A DNA stretch of 64,000 bases, taken from contig JAGUCH010000002.1 in the NCBI GenBank assembly GCA_019096065.1, positions 14,210,501 to 14,274,500 of the forward strand, in the 5' to 3' direction. How positions within the stretch are numbered: position 1 is the stretch's first letter; each line of letters begins with the position of its first letter. This stretch comes from Paracyclopina nana (Eukaryota; Arthropoda; Copepoda; Cyclopoida; Cyclopettidae). The notes under the pieces are model-generated. The model was given only the letters and a program-made list of their open reading frames with translations. It ran no database searches and was not told the DNA's origin. Of this stretch, positions 1-12,925 are shown one piece after another. A program made the translations under genes and the position numbers.

Positions 1-480
1 GTGCCTGTGATGTCCAGTCAGCTGTCTACTTGGGACCAATCTCTACCATTCCCATTCTTTTGTTCTCAGGTGAATTCACAGCTTTCTAATACCCAATTCA
101 AGGGCTAATTATAATGCAAAGCTAGTGACTAAACATGGAATTGAGCTATCTTGAGTCAGGCTTTAAAGAAATATTCATGCACTGCAGGATTCTTCGTATC
201 ACTGAACAATATACCAGTGTACATGCAGTGGCTCACCTACATAGCCTATGTGAGGTATGGCTTTGAGGGTGTCATGCTGGCCATTTATGGATTTGACCGG
301 CCTACTCTGCACTGCTCAGTGCCCTACTGTCACTTTAAATACCCTCAAAAGTTCCTCGAGGAGTTGGACCTTCAAAATGGTGTCTTTTGGATTGATGTAC
401 TCAGCCTGGTTGTCTTTTTCATCGGCCTCAGAATCATTGGGTATTTTGTGCTGCGCTACAAAGTCAGAAGCGAACACTAG
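1..480 (+). CDS. ABCG1/ABCG4-type half-transporter, C-terminal part (5' truncated by window)
   Basis: C-terminal membrane region of an ABC subfamily G half-transporter, a family that exports sterols and lipids as dimers. Two exons are visible: 1-69, entering in the frame that starts at base 3, and 188-480. They are joined by a 118-bp GT-AG intron in phase 1. The join restores the stretch LLFSG-FFVSLNNIP. The motifs YVRYGFEGV, a Cys-rich extracellular loop (HCSVPYCHF) and the terminal helix ending YFVLRYKVR match the ABCG1/ABCG4 C-terminus, so the nucleotide-binding domain must lie before base 1. An AATAAA at 536-541 probably serves as poly(A) signal. The gene is convergent with the GST gene. 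ABCG1 and ABCG4 cannot be separated from this fragment. Confidence 0.85.
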
Positions 481-688
481 CATTTCCCTACTACTCCTAT
501 ATAAATACTGTGATTGTAAAATCCATCCTAGACAAATAAATTTCGTAAGGTTTTTCTCCCTAAAATGGAGCGCACAAGACGCAGGCTAATTTTGCGCACT
601 AAATCTTGATTTATCTGAAAGAAAACAAAACTCAGCACACGCTGATGCATACAAAGGGCAGGTAACTCTGAATTTAATCGAGCAAAGT

Positions 689-1402
689 TTAAGGATATTT
701 AGCATCTCCTCTGCCAAGCAAATTAGACCTTTCACTCCATAGTGGATACACCCTGAATCTTGAAGATTCCATGTACTCTTTGATTGCTGGTAAAGCTTCA
801 AACCTCTCAAGGAAACCTTTGAGCATGGGAAAATCATCCAGAATCGTGTCAAAGACAAGTCTATGATGATCCAAAGCTTCATAAGCCATGAAGTCCAAAT
901 AGGTGAGTTGATCCCCTATAATCCATTTTTTGTCACCTTTTTTCTTGTTCAAGTAGTGAATTTTGGTCTTGGCCAATTCTTCAAATTGTTCTTTTTTCTC
1001 GTCAGTCAAATTGTGGTCATAGCAAATTGCGGTGATGCCTTGTAGCAAATCTTTCAGTTCTTCTCTGACGACATCAATATCGGCTAATATGGCTTCATCA
1101 TGAGTTAAAGGCCAAAGGCTTTCAGATGACCTCGCTATATGCATAATGATGGCTGTGGATTGGGTTAACTTGACACTCCTTTTAGGATCATGATAGTAAG
1201 GCAAATTGGGGAAATCAAAGCCGTTCAAAATGGCCTCTTTTTGCTTCATCCATTCTGATTTGTCATATTTTGGGCCAGGTCCAATCAAGTTAGTTGATGG
1301 TGTTTGAAACTTATATGGGACTTTAAGATATTCCAACATGAGAATCGAAGAGTGTACCAAGCCACGACAATCCCAATATCCAATTTTCACTAGATGCTCC
1401 AT
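689..1402 (-). CDS. Glutathione S-transferase, Mu-class-like
   Basis: Single-exon cytosolic GST of 237 aa that conjugates glutathione to electrophiles. The N-terminal thioredoxin-like domain starts MEHLVKIGYWDCRGL, with the Mu-class catalytic Tyr in GYWD. The glutathione-binding FPNLPYY and the QSTAI motif (equivalent of QSNAI) follow, then the all-helical C-terminal domain with DQLTYLDFMAYEALD. I chose the ATG at 1402 because it gives the standard Mu N-terminus; the frame stays open a further 23 codons upstream, but that stretch looks like 5' UTR. The protein is slightly longer than typical Mu GSTs (about 218 aa) through a C-terminal tail ending WSERSNLLGRGDAKYP. Subclass is from motif recognition only. 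Confidence 0.88.
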   Translation of the reverse strand: MEHLVKIGYWDCRGLVHSSILMLEYLKVPYKFQTPSTNLIGPGPKYDKSEWMKQKEAILNGFDFPNLPYYHDPKRSVKLTQSTAIIMHIARSSESLWPLTHDEAILADIDVVREELKDLLQGITAICYDHNLTDEKKEQFEELAKTKIHYLNKKKGDKKWIIGDQLTYLDFMAYEALDHHRLVFDTILDDFPMLKGFLERFEALPAIKEYMESSRFRVYPLWSERSNLLGRGDAKYP

Positions 1403-1846
1403 TTTCAATTTTTTTTGCTTGTCACCTGTCAAACCTGTTATAGTCTGTGTTTGTTGATATAGTAGCATCATTTCATGAGAAATAAAATAACATTGTTGAT
1501 CTGGGATGGTGTCATGGTCTGAACACTAGGCAAAGGTTAAAACTTAGGCGTCCACTTTACAGTCTATGTGTACTGGCCCCCCTGATGTGGCATAAATCAA
1601 AACTGTATCATATTGCAAATCTATGCAGTAAGTGATGGGCATTGTCCATCCACAATATGAAATTATTGAATAAGACCTCTTTAAAATTTCAAACAAAATT
1701 TGGCATCCAGGGTGAAGTATTTGATCATGGAGATATTAGAGAAACAGCCATCCAATCAATTCAGACAAGTAAATCATATTTTTTTCAGTGTCAAGAATTT
1801 TAGAAGAAATTGGTGGTAAGAATATTAAAATGCAAAGGAACTTAGC
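1403..1846. other. Intergenic, no gene seen
   Basis: 444 bp between the GST start and the KNTC1 stop, both on the minus strand. It should hold the GST promoter and the KNTC1 3' UTR. I see no open frame of interest, RNA gene or repeat. Confidence 0.5.
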
Positions 1847-4800
1847 TCAAATTTGCTTATGGCAAAGAGGTTCCAAAATCTTGTTGAAGTGGTCCATTCC
1901 CAGTCTTGAGCATTCTTGCTTCAGGAAATTGACATCTAGTTCAGCTGCAATAGGGCAACTTTGCAATAAGACCAGTGCACCTGAACATTCATCTATGGAT
2001 TCCTGAGTTGGAGGATGAGCAGCCTTAGCAAAAGGCTCCAGCAAAATCTTATTCCAACCCTCATGAAACTCAGTCAAGTGCCAAAGTGATGGAGCTTGGC
2101 TCATGGCTATCAGAGTGTGCTTCAATGTGCTCAGCTGTCCAATTTTTAGCAACCTTGACAGTAGCTTTGACCACAAAGCTGGCATGAAAACTTCATGCAA
2201 AATACAAAGGTCCACAACCAAGCTTATTCCTAAAAATAAATAGTTCAGGAATCTTAGCATGAAAATGAAAAATGAACATTCATACCTTCAGGTAGGTGGC
2301 CAGAATTTCTAAGAATACTCTCAATCAAGGCTAGCTTGTCACATGCATCCAATGCCTCAACAGAGTTATTGTAATTGTAGGGTAAATGCAAGGCCTCTAA
2401 CTTTGAAACCAGGTAAAGTCCTTGAAACCGTTGGTCTAGCTCTTCAGTGGATCTTCCAAAGGAGTTGACAATGGCTTGGCTTCCAAAAACTGAAAGAAGG
2501 CATTTTAGAGCCCTTAATTTGTGAAGGACTGTTCTGTTTGAATCAGGGGAGAAGATAATTTCAAGCAGGCATTCACACCCTTCAGCAGACTCATTATCTA
2601 AAGCAAATCCCTCAAGGATGTAAACACTCCTCCAGTAATTGTCCTCATTCTCATTTTTTTTCATGTCACCATTCTTCAAAGTTGAAAGCAAATCGAAACT
2701 GGCAGTTTCATCCAGATCAGCTCCACCAGTGATTGCCGACTTGTCAGGGAGCCACATATCAAGAAGCTGATACTTAATGCCAGTCAGGTCCACCAAACAG
2801 ACATCATGAGTAACTTTGGCTATTTCCTTAGCTGCAGCATTGATGTCAGGCCATTGCTTACTTTGAGCAAATTTGCTTTTTCTTCTCTCTAGAATACTGT
2901 CATCATCGTAAAGTGTCATTATCAGGCCTGCAAAGTTTTTCTGGTTCACCAGCTCCAAATATGCCTGATTGTGATTCAGTCTGTGGCGCTGCAAAATGTT
3001 CTCTATCTCTAGGTTTAGAGCTAGCTTCTTGGTAAATGCCAAGGAATTGGCTGAAGAGACATCTTGAGCGTGGTCATGCCATTTTTGTGCCATTGCTAGT
3101 ATTCTTCTAGCAACCAATAGTTTATCATTGCCATTTGGAAGTTTGGCTGCAACACTATGTGCAGTCGAAATTGCCTTGAGCAAATCTTTTACACCTTCCA
3201 GGCATTGAAAGACACTGTCGAAAACATCACTAGGAAGAATGGGATCTGGATGCCATAGCAGCATTTGCATTGACTGATTGTTGATAGGAGATATTAGCTT
3301 GCTGACGGAGTTCTGGACAGCTTGAACCCTGACATAGTCTTGGTTGAGCCTGAACACCTTGGGAGCGCTCAGCCATTGATCATAGCTCTCCAAAACAAAC
3401 TCATCATTCATCAATAACTTAAACATATTTTTGGGGTTGTTCATCTCCCTCATAAGTCGATGGAATGATAGACGTATGCTAGCCACTTGAGCAGGAAATG
3501 GAGCAGTCTTGGAATCTGCCCAATGATCAATTTCACTTTCACAAGGCACTCCAATCCTCCGGTAAGTCTTGAGATATGCCAACATTTGCAGGCACTTGTC
3601 ATTTGTCTCATCCTCAACCATATTGGCAAAGACAAATTCAAGAGCTTCATAGTTGTAGGGGCTTATTTCTTCAATAGCAAGAGAATTGAGAATATCTAGC
3701 TTCTCATCAGGCTCTAGCTCTCCCAAAGCCTTTTGTACTTGTTCAGTGACAGTTGCAAAGAGCTTGGTGGTAATGACAAGCTTTCCATCAACAAAGTTGG
3801 GATTCAAAGTTGGAGATGTCATGGCCATTCTAATGAAGAGTGACATTGCTGAAGATAAGGTAAATGGAGAGAATGCCTTGACATACTGCTTCAAATCTTC
3901 AATTACTGTAGCCTCTCCCATGAACTTTGTAATGAAATCATTGAAAATATTCTTGTGATTTGGGCTCCCTTCAAGCATACCAGCTAACTCAAGCCCATTA
4001 AGGGCAAGCTTTTTGCCCCAAATGGCATTGACCAGAAGAGCCATGAATTGGGCTTTTTCTTTTTTCAGGAGAAGGCGAGAGCAGTACCGGCTGCCTAAGC
4101 GGGCCAAGTTAGAGAGCTTTTGATTGTTGACACCAACTTTGGAATTTTTCTGTTGACATAGCACCCTCAGACCTAACTTGGCTTTGCATTGCCCACTTAG
4201 GAAAGATAGAGCAAAAGGTAAATCAGGTGTCAACTCATTGAGGGCTTTGGCAAGTATTTCATTAGTCAGACTTTCATGCAAAGCATTGATCACGTCGCTT
4301 GGTTGCTCATGGCACGCCAATGGCCATTCTAAAAGTTTGAGGACTTTGAAAGCCAGAAAGTGTTGCTTAGCTCCCATCAAGCTTGAGCAAAGGGAACTCA
4401 AGTTCAAAGTAATTATGTCCAGATATTCACTGCAATTGCAGCTAGACTTGAGTTTTGCCTCTTCTGAAACATTCTCTGCACCAAATTTTGTCTGATCAAG
4501 AATGCTCTCATCAGCATGCACAAGTGGGTAGCTATGGCTTAAGGACATGAGCTTCAAGGCTTCTTCAGTTAGGCTTTGTTCCAATGGTAATCCTCTGTCT
4601 TTGAAGCAATGAGCTTCAAGCTTCTTCCTAAATGCAGCGACTTCAGCAATAAAATCATCTTGTTCTTCTTCACAAGTTCCAAAGACATTTTTGTCATAAG
4701 ACTGGAATTGCAGGTCATTCATGAGAGTAGCCCAACTAGAATTTGTGATCAAAGCCTCCATCTTACTGTCATCCATACTGTTTTCAACACAATGTGAAGA

Positions 4801-7800
4801 TTTGGCCTTCAGCTGGGTAACAAGTGAGGGAGACAGATTAATGCCTTCGGATTGAATCACTTCCATGATATCCAAGATACCTTCACACAAAGGCAGAACT
4901 ATTGGAAGTTCTTCAACCAATCCCAGCTGAACAAGCTTCTTCACAAAATAGAGAAGTAATTCTGATTTTTGACAATTTGCCAGCTCTGCAATCTTGAGAA
5001 GCTTCAAAATTATGGTTTTTGAATCCATGCCATTTAGGTAGCATTCATCAATGAAGGAATTAATGCCACTTTCATCCACGTTACCTCTTATCTTGTACTG
5101 ACTCTGCAATGTAAATTGATTTTTGAGTCCAAGGTACCTTGTTTCCAAATTTTTCAGGCAAGAGGAAGTGTTGGCCAAGCTTTTGAAATAGATCAAAAGG
5201 CATCCCAAGAATAGAATATAGGATTCCAAGTAGGAAGAACAATTGACCATCTCAACTTCAGCATGAACCAAAATTTGCTCAGCAATATTGTAAGATTCTT
5301 CAGGATTTTTTATGTCCTTCACGATTCCAACAGCTTCATGGTAGCAATTTTCAGAAACTAATTTCTCTATGTATGCTAACCTAGCATCTTTCATGTCCAC
5401 TCCTGGCATCACTTGGGCAACTTTGATGGCATCTTGGTAAGTTTCTGGTGAAAGACTCATGCTGAACATTTTTTTAAGCAACCTCACAGCAGATCTTCCC
5501 TTTCTCTGGTACACCTTCCCGGCCTTGTACTTGGCCACCATTTGTTTGACAATAACCAAATTTTCTTGTTCTGTAATCAAGGCAGTCATTGGATGTTGCA
5601 AAGCTAAGCCTCTTTCCTTTAACTCTCTAATTGTTGAGCTCCAAGGGGCTGGAGCCTGCCGCAAGGCAGCCAAAATGAGGTCCAATTTAGTTGATATACA
5701 TTCCACTGCCTCAATCAAAACAGCAACAGTCATTTCCCAAGGTGCACTGTCATTTGGATTCGAGTACCAACAAAAATCAGTCTTTTGAACCAGGCCCTGG
5801 ACATATTGAGCAAAAACCTGCGAAGGATTATAGCCATGTTTCTTCAAGAAATCCACAAGGAAACATTTCACCAATGCCTCAACTTCTTTGTGCGATGTGC
5901 ACCAATCCAATAACAAAGTGGCTACAGAGACCTTATTAGAGGCATCAAAGTCATCTAATTGCACCCTCAGTTTGTACTCCTTGTGCACAGTTTTCAGATC
6001 CCTGAGAGTATCAATCAGTTGTAACAGCCTATTGAAAGATGTTGACTGAAAAGAGAATGATTAAACTGAATGGTGCACTAAAGATTTGATCCTAAGTGAA
6101 GAGAAGCATAATTATACAATTATTATCAATTTTAGAAATTCAGTAAATCTTACATTAGACAGTTTTTGCTCCTGGAAAAGCATGGAAAGCTGAACTTGGG
6201 TCAGGCCTCTTCCTATCACTCCTATTTCATCATCACTAGTGGCAGTTGAGTACAAACCATCAAGCAATGTTTGGGCAAATGTGATGCCACTGTCTGGCCA
6301 AATTGACCGATTCTTTGCCTCAAGAGACTTTGTTGCAATAATGATCCACTTCGATAATGCTTCCAAAATGCCAGGGAGTTCATTGAGGCTGTTAGCAAGC
6401 ATTAAGCTATCTGCCATGAACTTAGTAAGAAAGGCCAGACCATTAGCTTGTGATGGGCCAAAATTGGATGCATTGCTAATGCTGTCCAACATGAGAAGGA
6501 TGTTGTTGACATCATTAGCAAATTCTGATTGGTGACGATTCCATAAAATGAGGGCTCCAGAAAATTGCCCAAGGCTCAAAAGCTTCATACACTCTTGCTG
6601 CATGTCAGTCCTAGAAAATTGTAGCCACTCCTCAACATCTGGTTGATGGCAAGTAAGGTCATTGCTGACAAAAATATATGAATCAAGGCGATGCAGAGCT
6701 TTGCTCACACTCACCATCAGAGACTGCTCAAGCTCATGGCCAATATTATTTTGAATGACACTTCTTGCAAGCATGAGCAGTTTTCTGGTGAGTTTTAAGT
6801 CAGTCAATGTGACATTCAGACAGCAACGCACCATGAACTCAATGTCAGCCACCTTTTTGAGAGTCTCTTCCAATTGAGCATAAAGGTCCTCATAGCTATA
6901 TTCACTTTGCCTTCTAGCAAAAGCAGATAGCTTCTCCATTAGCCAAATCGATTTTGATTGATGTATTTCTTCCATGCTGAGCCTGTTCAAGGCAGCAAAT
7001 TTTTCAGCTTCATCAAACTTCTTTCTTGCAAGAAGTCTCATCAGTCTAGCCTCTGGATTCCCATCACAGATTCCCCTTATTCTGAGCATTTGCACGCATC
7101 TAGATCTAATGTGTGGGCCAGAGTTGTTCAAGTCTTGATTTTCAACATTCTCAGAGGTGTAAGAGCCCTCAACAAACAATGGTGTTTCCTGATCCATTGC
7201 AACGTCAAGGAGTCTACAGTATGAGGACACCTCAAGTTCATAGAGTGAGTTGAATCGTGGGTATTCTCTGATTTGGAGCACCTTTTTCAATTCTCCTTCC
7301 TTGTTCATTCTATCTGCAACCATGATGATTTTCAAGTTGTTCTCATCTTCAATAAGAGCCAAATCAACGACCTTCTCACCACTCCATTTAGATATGGATA
7401 ACATTGTTTTACTGCAAATTATGTGGAGAACTCCTTCGTTATCCAAGGCAAAACTGGTGTGTTTGAAGACTTTCTTAGGTGCCAATAAGAGCACAAAGGT
7501 ATTGTCTAGACCGAATGAATCCTCAACTCCAGGTGATGCGATAACATTCATTGCAAAAGGGTTATATTCTTCCAACAAGGCTTCATTGATTTGAAGGTCT
7601 TCTTGTAAGGATTTCAAAAGGGGAAAGTCTCCGTCAACAATGGCACTGTGAAGTGTGCTCAGATTTATCCCTAAAGACTCCTTAGTTGAGAACTCAACAA
7701 CCTGTATGAAAATAGTTTAGAGAGAGCATATCATGCAAATAAATCAAGTTTTACTTTTCCAGATGATGAGAAGATGGTAAAGTTAGCATTTGCGCTTTCA

Positions 7801-8240
7801 CCGAAGGCTGTTAAGCCAATCAAAGTAGGAACAACTTCCGACTGTTCCGTAATACCTATGGGGGGTAGAGGCATTTTGGTCGGAATGTGAACCAATTGAA
7901 TTTGGCCTGATCTGAGGCCGCAGACAATGAAGTTGACATTTGGAGTCCATTCCAACACGTCAATGATCGACTTGAAATCCACACTGAAGCAGTCCTCTTG
8001 CAGGTCATGGTTGAAAACGTGTAAATACGAATCAATAGCCACAGCCAGTTTATCAGGATGTTTCCTCGATCTGCTAATTAGCCATGGATCCTTGACAACG
8101 GGGCCTTGTGGAGATATGGTGGCATGAGTAAAGACGTCAAAAATTTTTCCGGAGGCTTCAATGGCATGACGAGTACCAAAGTTAGCCGTTTCTTCATCGG
8201 GATCGAAGCTAGTCTCAATTCGAGACCAAGCACTCAACAT
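1847..8240 (-). CDS. KNTC1: Kinetochore-associated protein 1 (Rod), RZZ complex subunit
   Basis: KNTC1/Rough deal recruits dynein and the Mad1-Mad2 checkpoint machinery to kinetochores, in complex with ZW10 and Zwilch. Four coding exons: 8240-7755, 7701-6154, 6045-2286 and 2229-1847, with introns of 53, 108 and 56 bp. They sum to 2058 aa; vertebrate KNTC1 is about 2200 aa. The N-terminal third is a WD-like propeller region (for example FIVCGLRSGQIQLVHIPTK). The C-terminal two thirds are helical repeats with family-specific blocks such as DINAAAKEIAKV and a C-terminal SLWHLTEFHEGWNKI. The start is the first ATG of the open frame at 8240, giving MLSAWSRIETSF; codons upstream are open but lack an ATG. 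Start-site confidence is moderate; identity is strong. Confidence 0.9.
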
Positions 8241-8663
8241 ATCGTTGCTTGAATTATTCTTGAGTACTCCTTTCAGCCGACTAAACAAGCGCAGAACTCA
8301 GAAACTGCGGGAGCCGAGTGCGGGTAGGCCTCCAACTTTTTGGCGGCAATGTTTACAAAATCACCTCTTGAAGGATCGAATTAGCGCTCACCGTTGTCGA
8401 CTTGTCGCCTTGTTTGTTACTGGAGATATATCACGAATTCTTGAGATAAAAAATGATCGCTTCAAAAAGGCTGCAATATCTAAATTATCTTTTATTCGAG
8501 TCATTTGACGCAAGAATATTTTAAATTGCGGAAAAAATTATCTATAGTCATCGCCACGCTTATTTGCCCAATTTTTGGCCCAATTAAAGCTGCTATTTTA
8601 ACAAGCCTCTATTTAAGGCGGGAATTTCAAATCGGACGAGTTTCTGTAAATCAGAAAATTGCG
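8241..8663. other. KNTC1 upstream region
   Basis: 423 bp upstream of KNTC1, ending at the target duplication of the MITE at 8664. It presumably contains the KNTC1 promoter and 5' UTR. No additional gene or defined motif is visible. Confidence 0.4.
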
Positions 8664-9152
8664 TAGTGATGGAACGAGCCGGAAATTTTCAGCTTGATCA
8701 AGCTTCAAGCTTTTAGAAATGTGTTCGAGCGATCCCAAGCTTTTGAAAATTATTATCAAGCTTTTTCAAGCTCGAAATTTCACATTTCAAGCTTTTTTCA
8801 AGCTTTTCACTTTTTAGTATTTTGACATAAAAATGGCAATTAGTCACCAGATTTGACAAAATTACCCAAAAAGCGCAAATAAAGACAGAAATAGCTTTAA
8901 CTTTGATTAAGTCCTTCACTCCCTCAAGTATTTGCTAATTTTAGAATTTGCCCTTTTTTGTTTTGATAAAAAATGGATAAAGTTTTGAAATTTTTTGGCG
9001 TCAAGCTTTTTCAAGCTTTGTATTTTTTGGGTTCAAGCTTTTTCAAGCTTTTCAAAATTTGGTTCGAGCTATCCCAAGCTTTTTGCTTATGTAGCTCAAG
9101 CTGGGTTTTAGCTTCAAGCTTTCAAGCCAAGCTGAAACTCGTTCCATCACTA
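8664..9152. mobile_element. hAT-type MITE, rich in AAGCTT motifs
   Basis: A 489-bp element with perfect 15-bp terminal inverted repeats (TAGTGATGGAACGAG at the left, its reverse complement at the right). It is flanked by an exact 8-bp target duplication, aaattgcg, at 8656-8663 and 9153-9160. Eight-base duplications are characteristic of hAT transposases. The interior has no transposase frame. It consists largely of degenerate CAAGCTTTTTCAAGCTT units on both strands. It sits between the KNTC1 promoter and the 3' end of CSE1L. Confidence 0.88.
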
Positions 9153-9262
9153 AAATTGCGCAGGTAGAATGAGTCTAGCGTTTTTTGTGTGTATTTCGTT
9201 CAATTACTTCTAGTTTTAATAAAATACGTGTGCAAACCGGGATGCATTCACCAAGCGACGTT

Positions 9263-12200
9263 TCAAATGTTGACATTAGACCCATGCAAGTATGCATTGA
9301 GAAATTCTTGGACTTTCGGCTCCGTTTGAGTGATCAAAGGTCGAACCATACCAGGATTGCCGACAGACAACTTGGACAAACTTTGCGCCAAGTTGACCTT
9401 AGGATCCTGAACACTCGCCAATGGGTCGTGATCACGTTTTCCAGCAAACACAAGCTGGCTATAGGAAGTCTGGTAGCCTGGTGTATCTTCAATGTCAATG
9501 AAGTGCTCATCATCAGGAATGGAGTCGTCCTGTGGTAGCTCAAACAGTCCAACCAGAGTCTGCAGCACCTTCGGCCAGAATTGGGAATATTGACCACTCA
9601 ACAGCTCGGGAGTCTCGCACAGCCACTTGGTCATGCCTACAGCACATATTTTGCGCTCAGTCGCGCCTGACACTCTTTGGACTTCAAGCATGACCAGCCT
9701 CTCGATGACCATTCCAAACAGATTGGGCTGAATGGAATCGCACAATCCAATCAAGGCAGTTCCTCCGTAGTGGCAAGAGAAGAAAAAGACAAAGACCAAG
9801 AAGGACTTGACGAATTTGGTAGTCTTAGAGGATGTCAGCCTTTGGAAAAGCAGAGAAAAGATGCCTTTCATGTACTGGTTCATCACGTCACGTGGCATGA
9901 ATTCAATCATGCTCTGCAGCAAATAAAATCCCTCGTGATCGTTCGACTTGGACGCAATTAGCTTTTGGAACACTCCCAGCAATGCCTCGACTTTGCCAGA
10001 GGACACCACTTGGGCAGATCCCACTCGAATGTAAGCCTGGATCAGGCGGACGAGAGCTTTGATGTTGCCAGGCCGCTCCCAAAGCACCGGGATTAACAGG
10101 AACTGGAAGAGCTCCATGTACGGTTGAGGAATCTGGCCCTGACTGTGCACCTCCAGCAACAGGCTGAGAATTTGAAACACATAAGGCACAAATTCCTGGA
10201 CATCCTCGGTGAGAATCTCCTGGAAAACGGGGAACAGCACGGTTTCAAAGTTTTCAACAGCGGAGGGTTGGCTGGTGCAGACAATCCTTATAGACAGGCT
10301 GAGGGCCTCGAATAAGTAGTGGTTGAAGTGGGGCTTGGTGGGGTTTTTCGCAGCCATCTGAAGCTTTTGAGTCAACACTGGTAGCAGGGTGGCCAAGTAG
10401 GGGATCACATTCTCCTGAAGGCAAGAGAAACTTCTCATGATGCACTTCATTACGTACTCATTTTCAGTGGAACCTAAAAAAACATACCAGCAAAAAGTTA
10501 GTAAAAATAGCATTTCTTTTTAGAAATGGTCATTGTTCACCTGGTAAACTAAATGCTCCAAATAGTCCTTGAAGCAGATCAGCAGCCAAGGGGTTCAAAT
10601 CAGCTGCGGTGATGACAGGCACGTTGTTGCTGCCTGGAATACGCAAAATGAGCATCTTGTCGAGGGCAGCAGCGGAGTAGCTGTGAGTAACATGACTTTG
10701 GGCCTTCATGTGGGAGACAATAAAAGGCAAGCATCCCTTGATGATGTCAGTCGGCAACTGAGACCGGAAGGTCATCACGTATTTGACAGCAGCAGCCTTC
10801 AGAACGGGCAGGTCATCAGCATTTGGCTTTTGCAGCTCTGGAATGATGTGCTGACGGCAAAAATCAGTGAGATCGACCAACTGGTTGGTTTGGGTGATGC
10901 CATGCTTGGCAGTTTTGGCCCTTGTGGCCAACGATGTAACCAGATAGATGGCGGCGTCTTTGGACCTCCATTTCTGCCCTGGATTAGAGGCATACATGTC
11001 CAGCATGGTTTTCACGTACGCACCAAAGATTGTAGTGATCTGAGGCTCGAAGAACCGCGACAGCCCCTTGACCAGGTCACAGGCTGCTCTTCGCCGAGTG
11101 TCAACATCAGAGCCTTCAAGGTCCCTGCGGATGTACTCTTCTGGATTGTCCTCAAAGAGTTCCACGTCACATTCCCTCATCTCAATATTGGGAACAATGA
11201 TTTTCTCGCAAATGGAAGCCAGTGTTGATTCCTCCTCGAAAAGGCTTTTGTACTGAGCCCGATCGGCAACAGAGGCCAAAAACTGAATGGCGTTCGAGGT
11301 GAGCATGTCATACTTGACTTGAGGACCCAGACTCAGTAAAAGGTTCCACACGGACGTCACGAAAGGTTTCATATAGGGTGAGAACTCTTCCTCATATTTG
11401 TGGGCATAGAGGCCGATGTTGTCGCAAATCTGAGATTTTAGGTCTTCAAGCAACCCTGGCTCGTCGTCGTCATCAGATCTCAAGCATTTGTTATCAGCTT
11501 CCAGCAGGGACAAAAAGTGTGTCATCCACGCTTGCATATTGTCCTCGAAAAACTCGGGCAAGTCTTGGTAGTTGAGAAAGTAGAATATTTTGGCGATTAA
11601 AACCAAAGAGCCGAAAATGACTTTGAGAGCCTCCGGATTGTTCGCATGCTCCTTAGCCAAGTTCATGGTGGCGTTGAACAAGTCAGTGAATGGCTTGGCA
11701 AAGTTGTCAAGCACAAACTTGATTTCCTCCCAAAGCTTCTGAGACTTCATGTCAATTGAGTACTTTTCAAAAATAGAGTAAGCGGTTTGCAGCACTCCGT
11801 TGATGATGTGGAAGTCTCCAGTGGCGAATTTCTCAACCATTTCGCCAATCAAGTTTGGCCATTTTCCTGGGAAATCTTCTTGGCCAATTATGGCAATGGC
11901 TGCGCTCAGCTGCTTTTGAATGCCAGACGGCGATTTCAGCATCAACTCCACAATGCTGCGCTTGATGGCATCCCTATCTTCAGCGTGAACTTTGTCATTC
12001 TCATCTTCAAACTAGAACAGAGCAAAGTCAGTGTTTTTCATTTATGGATTGCGCTTTCAGAAATTCTGCCTTACCACTTTCCAGTTCCTTTTGATATAGT
12101 TTTTGAATGTAATAGCCGCGGCCAGCTTGATGGTAGGGGAGTCGGGGTTGGAATCAGGGGAGCCCAATAAGGTCAAGAGCAGAAGTGGAAAACCACGTTG

Positions 12201-12314
12201 GCCCTCGACTGACCTAAGGAAATCCTCGGCCGGCTTCCGAGCTGAAGCATCAGGACTCATGGTCTGCTTCAAGTAGTTGGACAAAGCCATCATATTTTCT
12301 GGTGTGGGATCCAT
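9263..12314 (-). CDS. CSE1L: Exportin-2 / CSE1L, importin-alpha re-exporter
   Basis: CSE1L (CAS) is the karyopherin-beta family receptor that returns importin-alpha to the cytoplasm with RanGTP. Three coding exons, 12314-12075, 12011-10541 and 10473-9263, give 973 aa, close to the usual 971. The start ATG at 12314 yields MDPTPENMMALSNYLKQTM, aligned with the conserved N-terminus. The open frame continues upstream but only with a non-ATG codon. Typical blocks are VEGQRGFPLLLLTLL, TFKNYIKRNWKVV, FSSLPEF-like DLPEFFEDNMQ, NPEEYIRRDLEGSDVDTRRRAACDLV and DDEHFIDIEDTPGYQT. It consists of HEAT repeats throughout. The gene is divergent from DMAP1 with 611 bp between start codons, which may be a shared promoter region. 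Confidence 0.97.
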
Positions 12315-12925
12315 AACGAATGGTCGGCTTTTTCGAGAGAAAATGTTGCTCAATTTTTTGAGTTTTATTTTCTAATGGATCGAAAGAACTCATCAACTTT
12401 TTTTGCCAATCTTACAACCCTCTATGTAAATAATTTTAGCATTATCATTGTAAAAATGTCGATTTTTATTTAAAGAGTAGTTATTTTTCTTAAATGAAAA
12501 GCTTTAAAGTTAGAACTGCTGTCCAAATTTAATTACATTATATTTAAAGTTATTACAAACTGCCTTAAATATCGTATTTAAGATCGCTGCCGTTGCGCGC
12601 AGATTTCCAGAGCAACCAGAATGTAATGGTAATTGCTACTCTACTCTTAATTTTTCGTCATTAAAAAATGAACAAAGACCCTTCTTTGGTAAAATAAGCA
12701 AAAAATATTTCCAATCTACATCGTACTAGTAGAAATCTTATTCAATCGCAATGTTTACCTTTTCATGCAATGAAGAAATGAATTATGACTTTAACTAAAA
12801 GTCGCCAAAACCCAAGTGGATAACTCGACTACTCGAGCACCGCAAAAATTTGTTTACAAAACAAAAAATTTGACGGAAAAAAATTGCTACTTCTTTATCA
12901 TATTCCAGAGCCAGTTGATTAGAAA
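12315..12925. promoter_or_regulatory. Divergent CSE1L/DMAP1 upstream region
   Basis: 611 bp separating the start codons of CSE1L (-) and DMAP1 (+). By position it must contain both promoters and both 5' UTRs. It is AT-rich, with no TATA box I would commit to and no coding exon. Confidence 0.45.

Noticed and set aside
1403..1471. 23-residue N-terminal extension of the GST
   Set aside because: Mu-class GSTs begin at the equivalent of the ATG at 1402; the extension shows no targeting signal.
10569..11228. 219-codon open frame on the plus strand
   Set aside because: It is antisense to CSE1L exon 2, which encodes a highly conserved protein; the plus-strand translation has no recognisable features.
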